From Actinoplanes sp. NBC_00393 (lineage in GTDB: Bacteria; Actinomycetota; Actinomycetes; Mycobacteriales; Micromonosporaceae): a stretch of 64,000 bases of DNA. Location: the NCBI RefSeq assembly GCF_036053395.1, contig NZ_CP107942.1:5856501-5920500 (forward strand), given 5' to 3'. Position 1 is the first letter of the stretch. Each line of letters begins with the position of its first letter. This document shows positions 26,071 through 33,990 of the stretch, in pieces. The notes below the pieces were generated by a model. That model was given only the letters and a program-made list of their open reading frames with translations, ran no database searches and was not told the DNA's origin. Position numbers and translations under genes: made by a program.

Positions 26071-27170
26071 TGGACGCGGAGTCCGAAGCGTCACGCCACT
26101 GGCGTGACATCCTCAGCTCTCCCCCGGACGACGACGCGATCCGCGCCGGCATCGACTACGCGCTGGCCAACATCGCCGAGGGCAGGATCTTCCACCCAGG
26201 CGAGGCGGATCTGGCCGGCGACCTGGAGGGGTACGCGGAGTTCGGCCTGGCAGCTCCGTTGCGGCGGTTCTGGCCTAAACTGACCGAATTGGTCAGCGGG
26301 AACGAGCCGCTCGCCCGCCGGATGGCCGAACTGCGCGACCGGGTGCTGATCGTCGAACTGGCCCTGGACGGATTCGCGGCCGGCACCCGCCGCTTCCCCG
26401 ACGACAGTCATCTCGTGCAGATCGACACCGGGCTGTTCCTCACCGTCTTCGAGGTCGTTCAGGCGTTCGTCGAGGTGTGCGACCCGGACCCGGAGGTACC
26501 GCCTGGGCAGGCCGAGCGGGAGTCGGCCGTGATCCTCGAGCTCCTGCTGGCCGAGTACCGCCTGCTGCACCGCAACGCCTCGGCCAAGCCGCGGCCGCCC
26601 ACCCCCGATCACGGCCGGAAGATCGGCGAGCTGACGCAGGCCGCCAACGTTTTCGTGCTGGCCCACGAGTTGTCCCACATCCTGCTGGGCCACGCCGGCC
26701 CGCGCGACGGTGATCGGCGGCAATACGACGAGGTCACGGCCGACGTCCTGGCCTTCCGAATCCTGTCCGGCACGTACGCCGCCGAACCTCACATCGGAAG
26801 AGCTCAGGCGTACGGACGCCTGCTCGGTGCTCGTATCTTGTTCTCCTGCATCGAACTCTTCGAGCACGCCACCTTTGTGACGGGCAGCCGGACCCACCCA
26901 CCCGCGGCCGACCGTTGGGACGTCGTGCGGGCGGCCGCCGAGGAAACGTTCGGCCCGCTCATCCCAGGCGGGGTCGACGAGCTGTGGCAACCGATGGATC
27001 GGCTGCTCGCCGGCGTCGCCGCAGGCGACCGGCCACTGACCGAGGTGCGGGCAACCCTGGAATCGCTGAAGGCCCGGACCCGCTTCCTCGGCGACGTCGA
27101 GACCGAGGAAGCGACCGGCCTCATCGCTCGCCACCGGCGTACCGCGATGACCCCAGAACCACCAGGATGA
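26070..27170 (+). CDS. HExxH zinc metallopeptidase linked to TIR proteins
   Basis: A 366-residue protein with a gluzincin-type active site: LAHELSHILLGH (about residues 199-210) provides two His ligands and the catalytic Glu, and DEVTADVLAF about 18 residues later supplies the third ligand Glu with the following Asp, as in E-x-x-A-D motifs of M48-like and phage-derived peptidases. The N-terminal half is helical, and there is no signal peptide or clear membrane segment, so it should act in the cytoplasm. The start at ATG 26070 overlaps the TIR stop; GTG 26067 is also possible. It may be an effector protease released by the TIR signal or an activator of the TIR protein. No family name is certain. 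Confidence 0.75.
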   Translation: MDAESEASRHWRDILSSPPDDDAIRAGIDYALANIAEGRIFHPGEADLAGDLEGYAEFGLAAPLRRFWPKLTELVSGNEPLARRMAELRDRVLIVELALDGFAAGTRRFPDDSHLVQIDTGLFLTVFEVVQAFVEVCDPDPEVPPGQAERESAVILELLLAEYRLLHRNASAKPRPPTPDHGRKIGELTQAANVFVLAHELSHILLGHAGPRDGDRRQYDEVTADVLAFRILSGTYAAEPHIGRAQAYGRLLGARILFSCIELFEHATFVTGSRTHPPAADRWDVVRAAAEETFGPLIPGGVDELWQPMDRLLAGVAAGDRPLTEVRATLESLKARTRFLGDVETEEATGLIARHRRTAMTPEPPG

Positions 27171-27521
27171 GCTGACCTTGCGCGTTCCAAACGCTGAGCT
27201 GCAACGACGGTCCTTTGACGTCCAAGGACGCCCGCTGTGGTCGCCAGCTGTTGTCACTCATTTAGTCACCCGCTTGCAAGTCCTGGGACGGCTCGTCCGG
27301 GCTCGTCCACTTCGGCCATGACCACGGACGGTCCTTCGCCGTCGGGTCGCCGTGGCCATCGCCGTCAGATGAGGTTGCTGTCACGGCTGCCCTGTCGTGC
27401 CGCCGATCGAACACCGCCTTGGTCATGTACTGCTCCGCCGAGTGCCGTCAACCAGTTGTCCTACACATGCTCAGCAAGGCGGGCGTTTGACGTGGCCTCC
27501 TTGACTTACCGGCGCCCGCGA
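27171..27521. other. Intergenic region, no supported gene
   Basis: About 350 bases between the convergent metallopeptidase and a low-GC minus-strand gene. I see no coding signal and no clear terminator. GC content falls across it, marking a boundary with the lower-GC block that follows. Confidence 0.4.
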
Positions 27522-28295
27522 TTAGCTTCCAGGTCCTAGATACCCTCGGGCAAACATGAGCATTAGTTCAGTCATTGCCTTGGGCCCCGCCTCGACCATT
27601 CCCTTAGCGAAGCGCGCGAAGGCTCCTTGCACGCGTTCAGGATCTGGGTCGATTCGCTCAACCTCCCGTTGCACTTCCTGCAACGCGGCCTCGGCTCGAG
27701 CCTGCTGTCCTGCCTCTAGACGAAGATCAGGTAGGGCGCTTAACAATGATTGCACGAATGCCGCCATGGCACGCGGGTCGACACCCATTGTCTGACTAAT
27801 ACTGTTGTTGTCACCTATGCCGACAGGTCCGTGAATCGTTCCTATGTTGATGCGCGACCCCCTCCGATTCTGTTCCTTCACGTACTCAGTGACGTCGCCA
27901 TCAAAGTTTTCCATGCAATCAGCCCCTTTGGATGTCAAATGTAGGCCTTTGGCGCCAGGTCGACTGCCTGCAACAATTTTGACGAGACCCTGTGCGGCAA
28001 GGTAATCCGCCGCCTCGTTTACTTCAGCGTTCGTTATGCGATCACGCTCGACTCGAAACTTCCCTGTAGCTAGCCAGGCATCGAAGGGCTCTCGGTGGCC
28101 TTTGCGCCGCTGATAGACCCAATCCAAAACGGCCGCGCGCGCAGTAACGGCGCGGAAAGCCGGATTGTCTCGTTGGCTAGCGACCCAACGCTGACGTCGC
28201 TCCCTGTCGCGCGCTTGTGCAGCTGCCTGAAACTGATCGGCCCGGGCGAAAAAGTCGTCATGCCTCATGGAGTCATCGCCGAAGATTCCTGGCAT
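27522..28295 (-). CDS. Hypothetical protein with wHTH-like region and Gly/Asn amyloid-like motif
   Basis: A 257-residue protein with clearly lower GC than its surroundings. The N-terminal half looks like a winged-helix region (AVLDWVYQRRKGHREPFDAWL...EVNEAADYLAAQGLVKIVAG...GLHLTSKGADCMENF). The centre carries INIGTIHGPVGIGDNNSIS, a Gly/Asn/Ile motif like the beta-arch amyloid-signalling motifs seen in bacterial STAND and NLR-associated proteins. The C-terminal third is helical (ALPDLRLEAGQQARAEAALQEVQREVERIDPDP) and ends in a Met-rich amphipathic segment. I chose ATG 28295 for its GGGAGG site. No defined family is assigned. Confidence 0.65.
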   Translation of the reverse strand: MPGIFGDDSMRHDDFFARADQFQAAAQARDRERRQRWVASQRDNPAFRAVTARAAVLDWVYQRRKGHREPFDAWLATGKFRVERDRITNAEVNEAADYLAAQGLVKIVAGSRPGAKGLHLTSKGADCMENFDGDVTEYVKEQNRRGSRINIGTIHGPVGIGDNNSISQTMGVDPRAMAAFVQSLLSALPDLRLEAGQQARAEAALQEVQREVERIDPDPERVQGAFARFAKGMVEAGPKAMTELMLMFARGYLGPGS

Positions 28296-28733
28296 CGTCC
28301 CTCCCGTCACTCTCGCGCAACGCTAGGTTAAGTATTGATTACTTCGAGTGCCAGCGTGAGCTTCGAGCTCCCTGTTGCGGTGGGTAGCTTGAGGGCAACC
28401 GATCATGCGACGGCGACCCCTCGCTTGTAAGTTCTGGGCGATCTATCCGGCCTCGTCTGCACGCGGCTGTGACCTCGGAAATCGTCCGGCGCAAGATCGC
28501 GTGGATCGAGATCATCTGTGCCGGCTGCTGTCAGCGTTGCTGTCAGATCGGCTCTCGCTCGACTTACCGTCCCATGGTCGAGACGACTATCCAGGTACCG
28601 GCCTGAGCGGCGGGCGGTGACGTTGGCACACCAAGCTGCCTCATGCCCGGTCGCCAGGTGCGCCATGCAACCTGGCGATCCCGGCCCCATGCGAAAGGTC
28701 ACTCAAGCAGGCGTAGAGACCCCCGTGACGGCG
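28296..28733. other. Intergenic stretch between two low-GC minus-strand genes
   Basis: About 440 bases. Minus-strand frames are open at 28403-28702 but read as random Arg/Thr/Asp-rich sequence with no ribosome site, so I call no gene. It presumably holds the promoter of the 257-residue protein. Confidence 0.35.
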
Positions 28734-29492
28734 CTAATCAGTCTCATTCTCGTCGGATTCGTCTTCTATGGGGTAGATCTCTGGACCGCCCATACAAAAG
28801 AACCCTACCGCGACTACTGCCGCGGTAGCAACAAGTGAGATCCATACAAGTATATGCCCAGCTCCGAATTGCATGAAAAGACGAATGAAAGCATAGGCCG
28901 AAAATACAACTGGCAGAATGATGTACAATGCGACAGTCTCTACTGTTTCTACAGCACCCTGTATTCGAGCATATCGAGTCCCATCTGCAATCGCACTCTC
29001 ACCTGCACCCACGCTGAAAGGCGACCCGGAGGGCACCGTGATCTCAAGGAGTCCCGACTCCCACATTTGTGGAAATTTGGCGCGGCATATTGCCCAATAG
29101 GCTTCGAGCGCAACATTTCTTTGATTCTGGATCAGAAGCCTTCGAAGCATGATGCCAGCCACGATCGGCGGGATTAAGATCCGTATCATAGCGAAATCTG
29201 TTAATTTTACTGCAAGAAACGAAATCTCACTTACGCCTTTGCCAGACAGCACCGCGAAGAGACTTGCGAAGCCCACCGCCGCCCAAGCGCTCCTACGCAT
29301 CTCGGTGCTCAGCGCCGAACAGCGGTCATGGAGCCGATCTAGGTAGTTGCGGAGAACCTCGGCGTTGTCACCAACGCCCTCCAGGAACACCTTGATGCGG
29401 TCAGGAAACAGGAAACCGTCATCATCGTCGTCGTGCGCACTAGTAGCAGAAACTACATCGGTCACGGTTAACACGATAGGAAACCCGGGCAA
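28734..29492 (-). CDS. Multi-pass membrane protein of unknown function
   Basis: A 252-residue protein with a soluble acidic N-terminus (SATSAHDDDDDG), a helical region (IKVFLEGVGDNAEVLRNYLDRLHDRC) and about four membrane segments: around 67-82 (AWAAVGFASLFAVLSG), 96-113 (FAMIRILIPPIVAGIML), 183-205 (VALYIILPVVFSAYAFIRLF) and 211-235 (ILVWISLVATAAVVAVGFF). It ends in an acidic tail. GC is low, as in the neighbouring 257-residue protein gene on the same strand, so the pair may have arrived together. A membrane effector is one possibility. No family recognised. Confidence 0.65.
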   Translation of the reverse strand: MPGFPIVLTVTDVVSATSAHDDDDDGFLFPDRIKVFLEGVGDNAEVLRNYLDRLHDRCSALSTEMRRSAWAAVGFASLFAVLSGKGVSEISFLAVKLTDFAMIRILIPPIVAGIMLRRLLIQNQRNVALEAYWAICRAKFPQMWESGLLEITVPSGSPFSVGAGESAIADGTRYARIQGAVETVETVALYIILPVVFSAYAFIRLFMQFGAGHILVWISLVATAAVVAVGFFCMGGPEIYPIEDESDENETD

Positions 29493-29963
29493 CCCAGCAG
29501 ACCCGACCTGCAGATGCGATCACCCTGGGCGTTAACGCGCATTGATCAACGATCTTGCGCTGCAGCCTTCGCGCTACGTCTCTGAACTCGAATAGCCGGC
29601 CCTTATCGAGCGGGAGTGACCGTCGCAGGGAGGACGGGTTGCTGTCCTGGCGACACGGCGCTTCTGCTTGATGTCGCGCGCTAGATCGTTTGGCATCCGT
29701 GAGTGAGCAGTACGGGCAGCGGCCAAGAGGGGTGTCAAAGGATGGCCGCGAACAGCTCGACCTTCGACTTCGGCCCCACGGCACGCTCCCTCACATCGGA
29801 GCCTGCCGATCGTCTCACCGCCCGACCCGAGGGTGGGGCCAAACTCACCGAATCACTCCTGCCGGGTCAGCCGGTGGGGCCACCATCCGCTCCTACGTGG
29901 GGCCAACTCTCACTCCCGAAGCCAGCCGATCCACCGATTCCGCCGGCCATCCATGTTGTCCTT
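29493..29963. other. Intergenic region preceding a transposon end
   Basis: About 470 bases with no gene I can support. Small open frames near 29700-29970 have no recognisable domain. The region ends at the repeats that mark a Tn7/Tn5053-like element end. Confidence 0.35.
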
Positions 29964-30031
29964 TGCCAATGAAGTTTGTCCGTGCCACTGAAGAACGTTC
30001 GAGCTGGGGTTTCTGCCAGTGAACTTTGTCC
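29964..30031. repeat. Transposon-end repeats of a TniB/TniQ-type element
   Basis: Three related 18-bp motifs on one strand: TGCCAATGAAGTTTGTCC (29964-29981), TGCCACTGAAGAACGTTC (29984-30001) and TGCCAGTGAACTTTGTCC (30014-30031). Multiple short transposase-binding repeats at an end are typical of Tn7/Mu/Tn5053-like elements, and a TniQ-like gene lies 160 bases inside. Confidence 0.55.
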
Positions 30032-30193
30032 GCCGGTTCGGCGCCTATGGTTCGGGCTGGCTCGGCGGGGCTGGTGGCTCGGGCGCGAGGCCGGTGAGCC
30101 AGTGGTGGTCGTATCCGAGTTGGTCGAAGCGGGTTTGCAGCCAGCGTCGTTGGCGCGTGCTGGCGGCTCGCCATTGGTGGCGGAGCCCGTCGG

Positions 30194-31066
30194 TCAGGCC
30201 GTTGCGGCGGCGGGGTCGAGCCATGGGGTCAGGTCGTGGCAGATGTCGGCGATCTCGTTGGCCCGTTCGCGTCGCTGTTCAAGGGATTCGGCCGATTCGT
30301 TGTCGTGGGCGGCAGCCGTTAGGACGCGGATCTCGAGGAACGCCAGGTGCAGAAGCCGAATGGTCGCTTCCTGCGTCGCGGCCAGGGGCGGAGCGTTCGC
30401 TAGTTGGCGGCTGGCTGGGGCTGCTGGTGTCTCATCGATGAGTCTTGCTGATGGGGGTCGGGTCGTTCGGCGGGTGGTGATGTAGGTGCGGACGGCGGGG
30501 TAGGACGGTGTGGCGTCGTGTTCGTCATGCAGCCGCTGCCAGATCGTGGCGGCGGTGATCGCCGGGTCGGCTTGCAGCATCGCGTCGATGTATTCGCGGA
30601 GTCCGAGCAGAACTGTCGGTTGCCGTTCGATCTTCTTGCGGGGCGGCGGGATCTCGGACTGCAGGGCCTTGTTGACGGTGCGGCGGCTGACGTGGTGCTT
30701 GGTGGCGAGAGTGCGGATGGACATGCCGAGCCGGGCGTCGTAGCGGATCGCCGCGAATCGTTCGCGTTTGCGCTGCTCGTTCAGGGTCTTGCGGGCCTCG
30801 TTCTCGCGGGTCCGGCCAGGGGTGCGGGTGCGGGGAGCTAACTCGGGCAGGGCCCGGACCAGGACGGCGGGGTCGCGGCCGGCCAGTGCGGCCAGTTTGT
30901 CCAGCTGGATCGGCCCGAGCGAGTTCGGCGGTGTGGTGAGCAGTTGGCGCAGGTAGCTGGGCCGCAGGTGGTTGGCCTCGGCGAGGCGGTGGACGTAGCG
31001 TTCGGCGGTCTCAGCGGCTGACGGCCGGACCGGCCGGGGCAGCGGGAGCAGTTGGTCGCCGGTCAT
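30194..31066 (-). CDS. TniQ-like N-terminal domain fused to an IS21-type HTH region
   Basis: A 290-residue protein from ATG 31066, whose start overlaps the TniB remnant's stop (ATGA). Residues 1-80 (LLPLPRPVRPSAAETAERYV, then HRLAEANHLRPSYLRQLL) resemble TniQ/TnsD-type target-selection proteins. Residues about 115-190 look like transposase-type HTHs (DARLGMSIRTLATKHHVSRRTVNKAL, then ITAATIWQRLHDEHDATPSYPAVRTYI). The frame is open upstream of 31066 but that part is a different-frame shadow of TniB. It is probably the last gene of a transposition operon whose transposase and most of the ATPase are lost. Confidence 0.6.
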   Translation of the reverse strand: MTGDQLLPLPRPVRPSAAETAERYVHRLAEANHLRPSYLRQLLTTPPNSLGPIQLDKLAALAGRDPAVLVRALPELAPRTRTPGRTRENEARKTLNEQRKRERFAAIRYDARLGMSIRTLATKHHVSRRTVNKALQSEIPPPRKKIERQPTVLLGLREYIDAMLQADPAITAATIWQRLHDEHDATPSYPAVRTYITTRRTTRPPSARLIDETPAAPASRQLANAPPLAATQEATIRLLHLAFLEIRVLTAAAHDNESAESLEQRRERANEIADICHDLTPWLDPAAATA

Positions 31067-31243
31067 GGCCGGCGGGCGGCGTTCGGGTGCCGGGCGTGGT
31101 TCTGGGCGGCGTGGTCGAGGTCGACGGCGTCGAGCAGCTTTCGGTTGATCTTCTCGGTGCCGGTGAGGATGGCGTCCAGGGCGGCGCCGCGGATCAGGTG
31201 GGACAGGCTGCCGATCATGCCAGCGGTGCGTTGGTGCAGGTAG
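31063..31243 (-). pseudogene. C-terminal fragment of TniB transposition ATPase
   Basis: Translation in this frame gives ADYLHQRTAGMIGSLSHLIR, then GAALDAILTGTEKINRKLLD, the C-terminal end of TniB-type AAA ATPases. The 5' side is cut off abruptly at about 31243, where the 240-bp repeat begins. Walker motifs are missing, so the protein is non-functional. Confidence 0.7.
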
Positions 31244-31480
31244 TCGGCTCTCGGTAAGGGCCCTCCAGATCAGACAAGCCTTCACCTTGCCCAACCAGAC
31301 GATCAACGCACGGCAACCGACGAACGTCGATATCACTCGATCGGGCTATACCGCAGAGTAGGGCCTTCCCTTGGAAGCCGACCGCCATCCCTGGCAATCT
31401 GCGCCGATGGGTCTCATCGACAGGCTCCTCGGACGAGGCGCTCCCCAAGCCGGTTCCACGACCAGCACCAAGCCGGTGCG
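31244..31480. repeat. ~240-bp imperfect direct repeat, copy 1
   Basis: Closely similar to 42147-42388, same orientation. The shared part includes TCGATATCACT-like sequence and a small plus-strand frame beginning MGLIDRLLGRGAP (from 31407). In this copy that frame runs 44 codons to a stop at 31541 that overlaps an ATG at 31538. Confidence 0.75.
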
Positions 31481-31563
31481 CGGATCTGCCGAAGAGCGGA
31501 TACGCCTGGCGCCGCCGATCAATCCAGGTCTGTCAGCATGACGTCCGTGGATCACTACGGGCT

Positions 31564-32496
31564 TTGCGGCGAGCCGCGACCGACGCGGGCTTCACCGAAA
31601 CCGAGACGGCGACTTTCGCCGAGCTGCTGCGCTTCTCCATCTGGACAAGTCGGCAGTACAACGGCGAGGTCGTGGCGCATCCTCGGGGGCTGCCGGCCCG
31701 GTGGCCCGCCGACCTGCTCGTCGGTCGGGCCGGTGGCGTGCCGCAGCTGCCGGTCGGCATGCCGTGGCCCACCGACCCGGAGGGCTACCCGCTGCCGTTC
31801 ATCGCGTCCTTCGACTGTGCCGCGCTGCCGCGGGTCGAGCGGCTGCCGCTACCGTCGGACGGGTCCCTGCTGGTGTTCCTGCATCACGAAGAGGACTACG
31901 ACGTGTGTGAGCGCAGCGACGAGCAGCAGTACGGGCGGTTGCTTCATGTACGGGCCGGCACGGAGACCACGGCGCATCTGCCGGCTGACCACGCTGCCCA
32001 TCCCTACTACCAGAACCGTGACTTCGTCGCCCCCGAGCAGGACCTTTTCGCTGTCGTCCACGCCGACCTGCCCTCGTGGTTGACCGCCGAGGATGCGGAC
32101 CTGTCCGTCTTCCAGCAGCAGCTGGCGCGCGACATGCCGCATCGTCGGGAACTGTGTGCCCTGGTCGACCGGCTCTGGCCGGCCGGCAACTTCGCCGCCT
32201 TCCAGTTCGGCGGCTATTCATGGAACACCGGTGGGGTGTCCTACGGCAGCCTGTACGACGATCCCGAGCTGGAGATGGCGGAGACGATGCTTCGAGGCCG
32301 CTTGACCAGCGTCGACCGCGCCCGAAAGGCCTTCCTCGTGGAACAGCAGTTGCAGCGGGTCCGCCGGGAGTGGCTCCCGTTGGTGCAGTTCCGGACTCGT
32401 GACGACGTCTACTTCGGCCGTTTCATGATCCGCGTCGACGACCTCGCCGCCCAGCGGTTCGACCGTGCCGTCTCCTGGACCGAGTTCACCGAATGA
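31564..32496 (+). CDS. DUF1963 (YwqG-like) family protein, 5' end possibly frameshifted
   Basis: A 310-residue YwqG/DUF1963-type protein. Typical segments are GGVPQLPVGMPWPTDPEGYPLPFIASFDC, LLVFLHHEED and GGYSWNTGGVSYG. The family is cytoplasmic, often near toxin or SMI1/KNR4 genes, with no known reaction. TTG 31564 is the only start in frame. However, ATG 31538 in another frame reads MTSVDHYGL and fits an overlap with the preceding small frame's stop, so a one-base loss near 31561 may have shifted the natural start. Expression from the TTG remains possible. Confidence 0.7.
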   Translation: MRRAATDAGFTETETATFAELLRFSIWTSRQYNGEVVAHPRGLPARWPADLLVGRAGGVPQLPVGMPWPTDPEGYPLPFIASFDCAALPRVERLPLPSDGSLLVFLHHEEDYDVCERSDEQQYGRLLHVRAGTETTAHLPADHAAHPYYQNRDFVAPEQDLFAVVHADLPSWLTAEDADLSVFQQQLARDMPHRRELCALVDRLWPAGNFAAFQFGGYSWNTGGVSYGSLYDDPELEMAETMLRGRLTSVDRARKAFLVEQQLQRVRREWLPLVQFRTRDDVYFGRFMIRVDDLAAQRFDRAVSWTEFTE

Positions 32497-32860
32497 GCGA
32501 GGACGGGTCGTGCTCTCCCTGCGGGCGGAGATCAGGTCCAGTCGCAGGTGCGTGAGCGTACGTGTCGACGACGACCGCCTCCGACACCTGGCTTCGGCAA
32601 GGCTTCGACGCCCGTGTCGCCGGTCATGCGGGCTGCCAACCACGCCGTCACGCACGGGATCCCCAGGCAGGACAGCCGAACAGGCCTTCTGATGCGCCAG
32701 AAGGTGCACGAATCTGCCGCAGACACGGCGTGCACTGTCTCAGCCAACCGCCACCGTACGTGAACGGTGGGGTCGACGGACGACACCTGAGCAGGCCTTA
32801 CTCAGGGTAGAGCCCACGAGCGTGCTGCTTCCTGTCACACCCGCTGTAGCCAGCACCTTA
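32497..32860. other. Intergenic region before an IS5-type element
   Basis: About 360 bases with no gene I can support. It ends in the TA target dinucleotide of the insertion sequence. Confidence 0.4.
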
Positions 32861-33895
32861 GGCCGCGTTTCGTAAAGGTCATCAAAGCCACTGGTTGATG
32901 ACGGCGATGGTGACGGTGGCTTCGAAGCGGACGGCGAGTTTGTCGTACCGGGTGGCCATCGCCCGGTTCTGTTTGAGCTGGTTGATGCCGCATTCCACGG
33001 CGTGACGCTGCCGGTAGACGACCGGGTCGAACGCCGGAGGACGCCCGCCCTTGGAGCCTTTCGCTTTGCGGTGGGCGTCCTGGTCAGCCTTGCTCGGGAT
33101 GCACACCCTGATCTTGCGGCGGCGGGCGTACCCGCGATTGCCCCGGCTGGTGTACGCCTTGTCTGCCAGGATCAGATCCGGCCGGGTGCGGGGCCGGCCA
33201 CCACCGACCCGATAGACCTTGATGCGTTCGAGGACCTTGATGAACTGCGGACTGTCACCCCGCTGACCAGCAGTGATCACCGTCGACAGCGTCTTACGGC
33301 CCTGTTCGCAGGCCAGGTGGGTCTTGGTGGTAAACCCGCCCCGTGACCTACCCAAAGCATGATCGCCGGGTTCGGTGAACACCCCACCCGGCGGTTCCTT
33401 CTGCAGGTCACCATCATGACGGGCTCCCGCAGCATGCTGATGAGCACGGCTGATCGTGGAGTCGATGCTCACCGCCCACTCGATGTCACCGGCGGCGTCG
33501 GCCCGGGTCTGGAGCCGGGCCAGAATCTTCGCCCAGGTCCCGTCGCGCTGCCAGCGCCGGAACCAGCGATACAACGTTTGCCAGGGTGCATACGTTTCGG
33601 GCACGTCCCGCCACGGTGTTCCCGCCCGGACCCGCCACCGGATCCCATCGATGATCTGCCGTTTCGTCCATCGCGGCGGACGACCTCGCCGTGGCTCCGC
33701 AGGCAGCGCAGGTTCCAGCACCGCCCACTGAGCGTCGGTGAGATCGTGTCGCCTCGCTGCCGCTACCCTGGGCACGAGGTCTCCGGTGGTTCAGGTTTGC
33801 TTGGTCGCTAACCCGTTTACCGGAGACCTCACTTCGTATCGACAACCGCCACGCCGGGACACGTCACACCTCGCCCGCACTTACGAAACGCCGCC
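32861..33895 (-). mobile_element. IS5-family insertion sequence, complete (about 1035 bp)
   Basis: Terminal inverted repeats start GGCCGCGTTTCGTAA at 32861 and end with the reverse complement of GGCGGCGTTTCGTAA at 33895. TA is found at 32859-32860 and 33896-33897, consistent with a 2-bp target duplication. It encodes one intact transposase, so it may still move. Confidence 0.82.
32882..33775 (-). CDS. IS5-family transposase
   Basis: A 297-residue transposase. The N-terminal insertion-element DNA-binding domain ([15 protein letters not shown], then [32 protein letters not shown]) is followed by a DDE domain: [13 protein letters not shown] (first Asp), [10 protein letters not shown] (second Asp) and a C-terminal [16 protein letters not shown] (Glu). 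It fills the element between the inverted repeats and looks intact. Confidence 0.9.
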   Translation of the reverse strand: MPRVAAARRHDLTDAQWAVLEPALPAEPRRGRPPRWTKRQIIDGIRWRVRAGTPWRDVPETYAPWQTLYRWFRRWQRDGTWAKILARLQTRADAAGDIEWAVSIDSTISRAHQHAAGARHDGDLQKEPPGGVFTEPGDHALGRSRGGFTTKTHLACEQGRKTLSTVITAGQRGDSPQFIKVLERIKVYRVGGGRPRTRPDLILADKAYTSRGNRGYARRRKIRVCIPSKADQDAHRKAKGSKGGRPPAFDPVVYRQRHAVECGINQLKQNRAMATRYDKLAVRFEATVTIAVINQWL

Positions 33896-33920
33896 TAGTA
33901 CACCACACCGCAGCACCCAA

Positions 33921-33944
33921 GATACTATCGCCAGCGATAGTATC
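33921..33944. promoter_or_regulatory. Perfect palindrome upstream of the STAND-type ATPase gene
   Basis: GATACTATCGC-CA-GCGATAGTATC, 11-bp arms around 2 bases, followed by a partial half-site AGTAGTATCG at 33951-33960. AT-rich compared with surroundings and 47 bases before the gene start, so probably an operator overlapping the promoter. Confidence 0.6.
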
Positions 33945-33990
33945 ATCGGCAGTAGTATCGTGGCCGGATCGAACTGTCCTGGAGCGTGCT

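Noticed and set aside
28403..28702. 99-codon minus-strand frame between the two low-GC genes
   Set aside because: No ribosome site, random composition and no recognisable fold.
31067..31336. Upstream extension of the TniQ-like frame
   Set aside because: The codons overlap the TniB fragment in another frame that has clear homology; the TniQ start at 31066 overlaps its stop.
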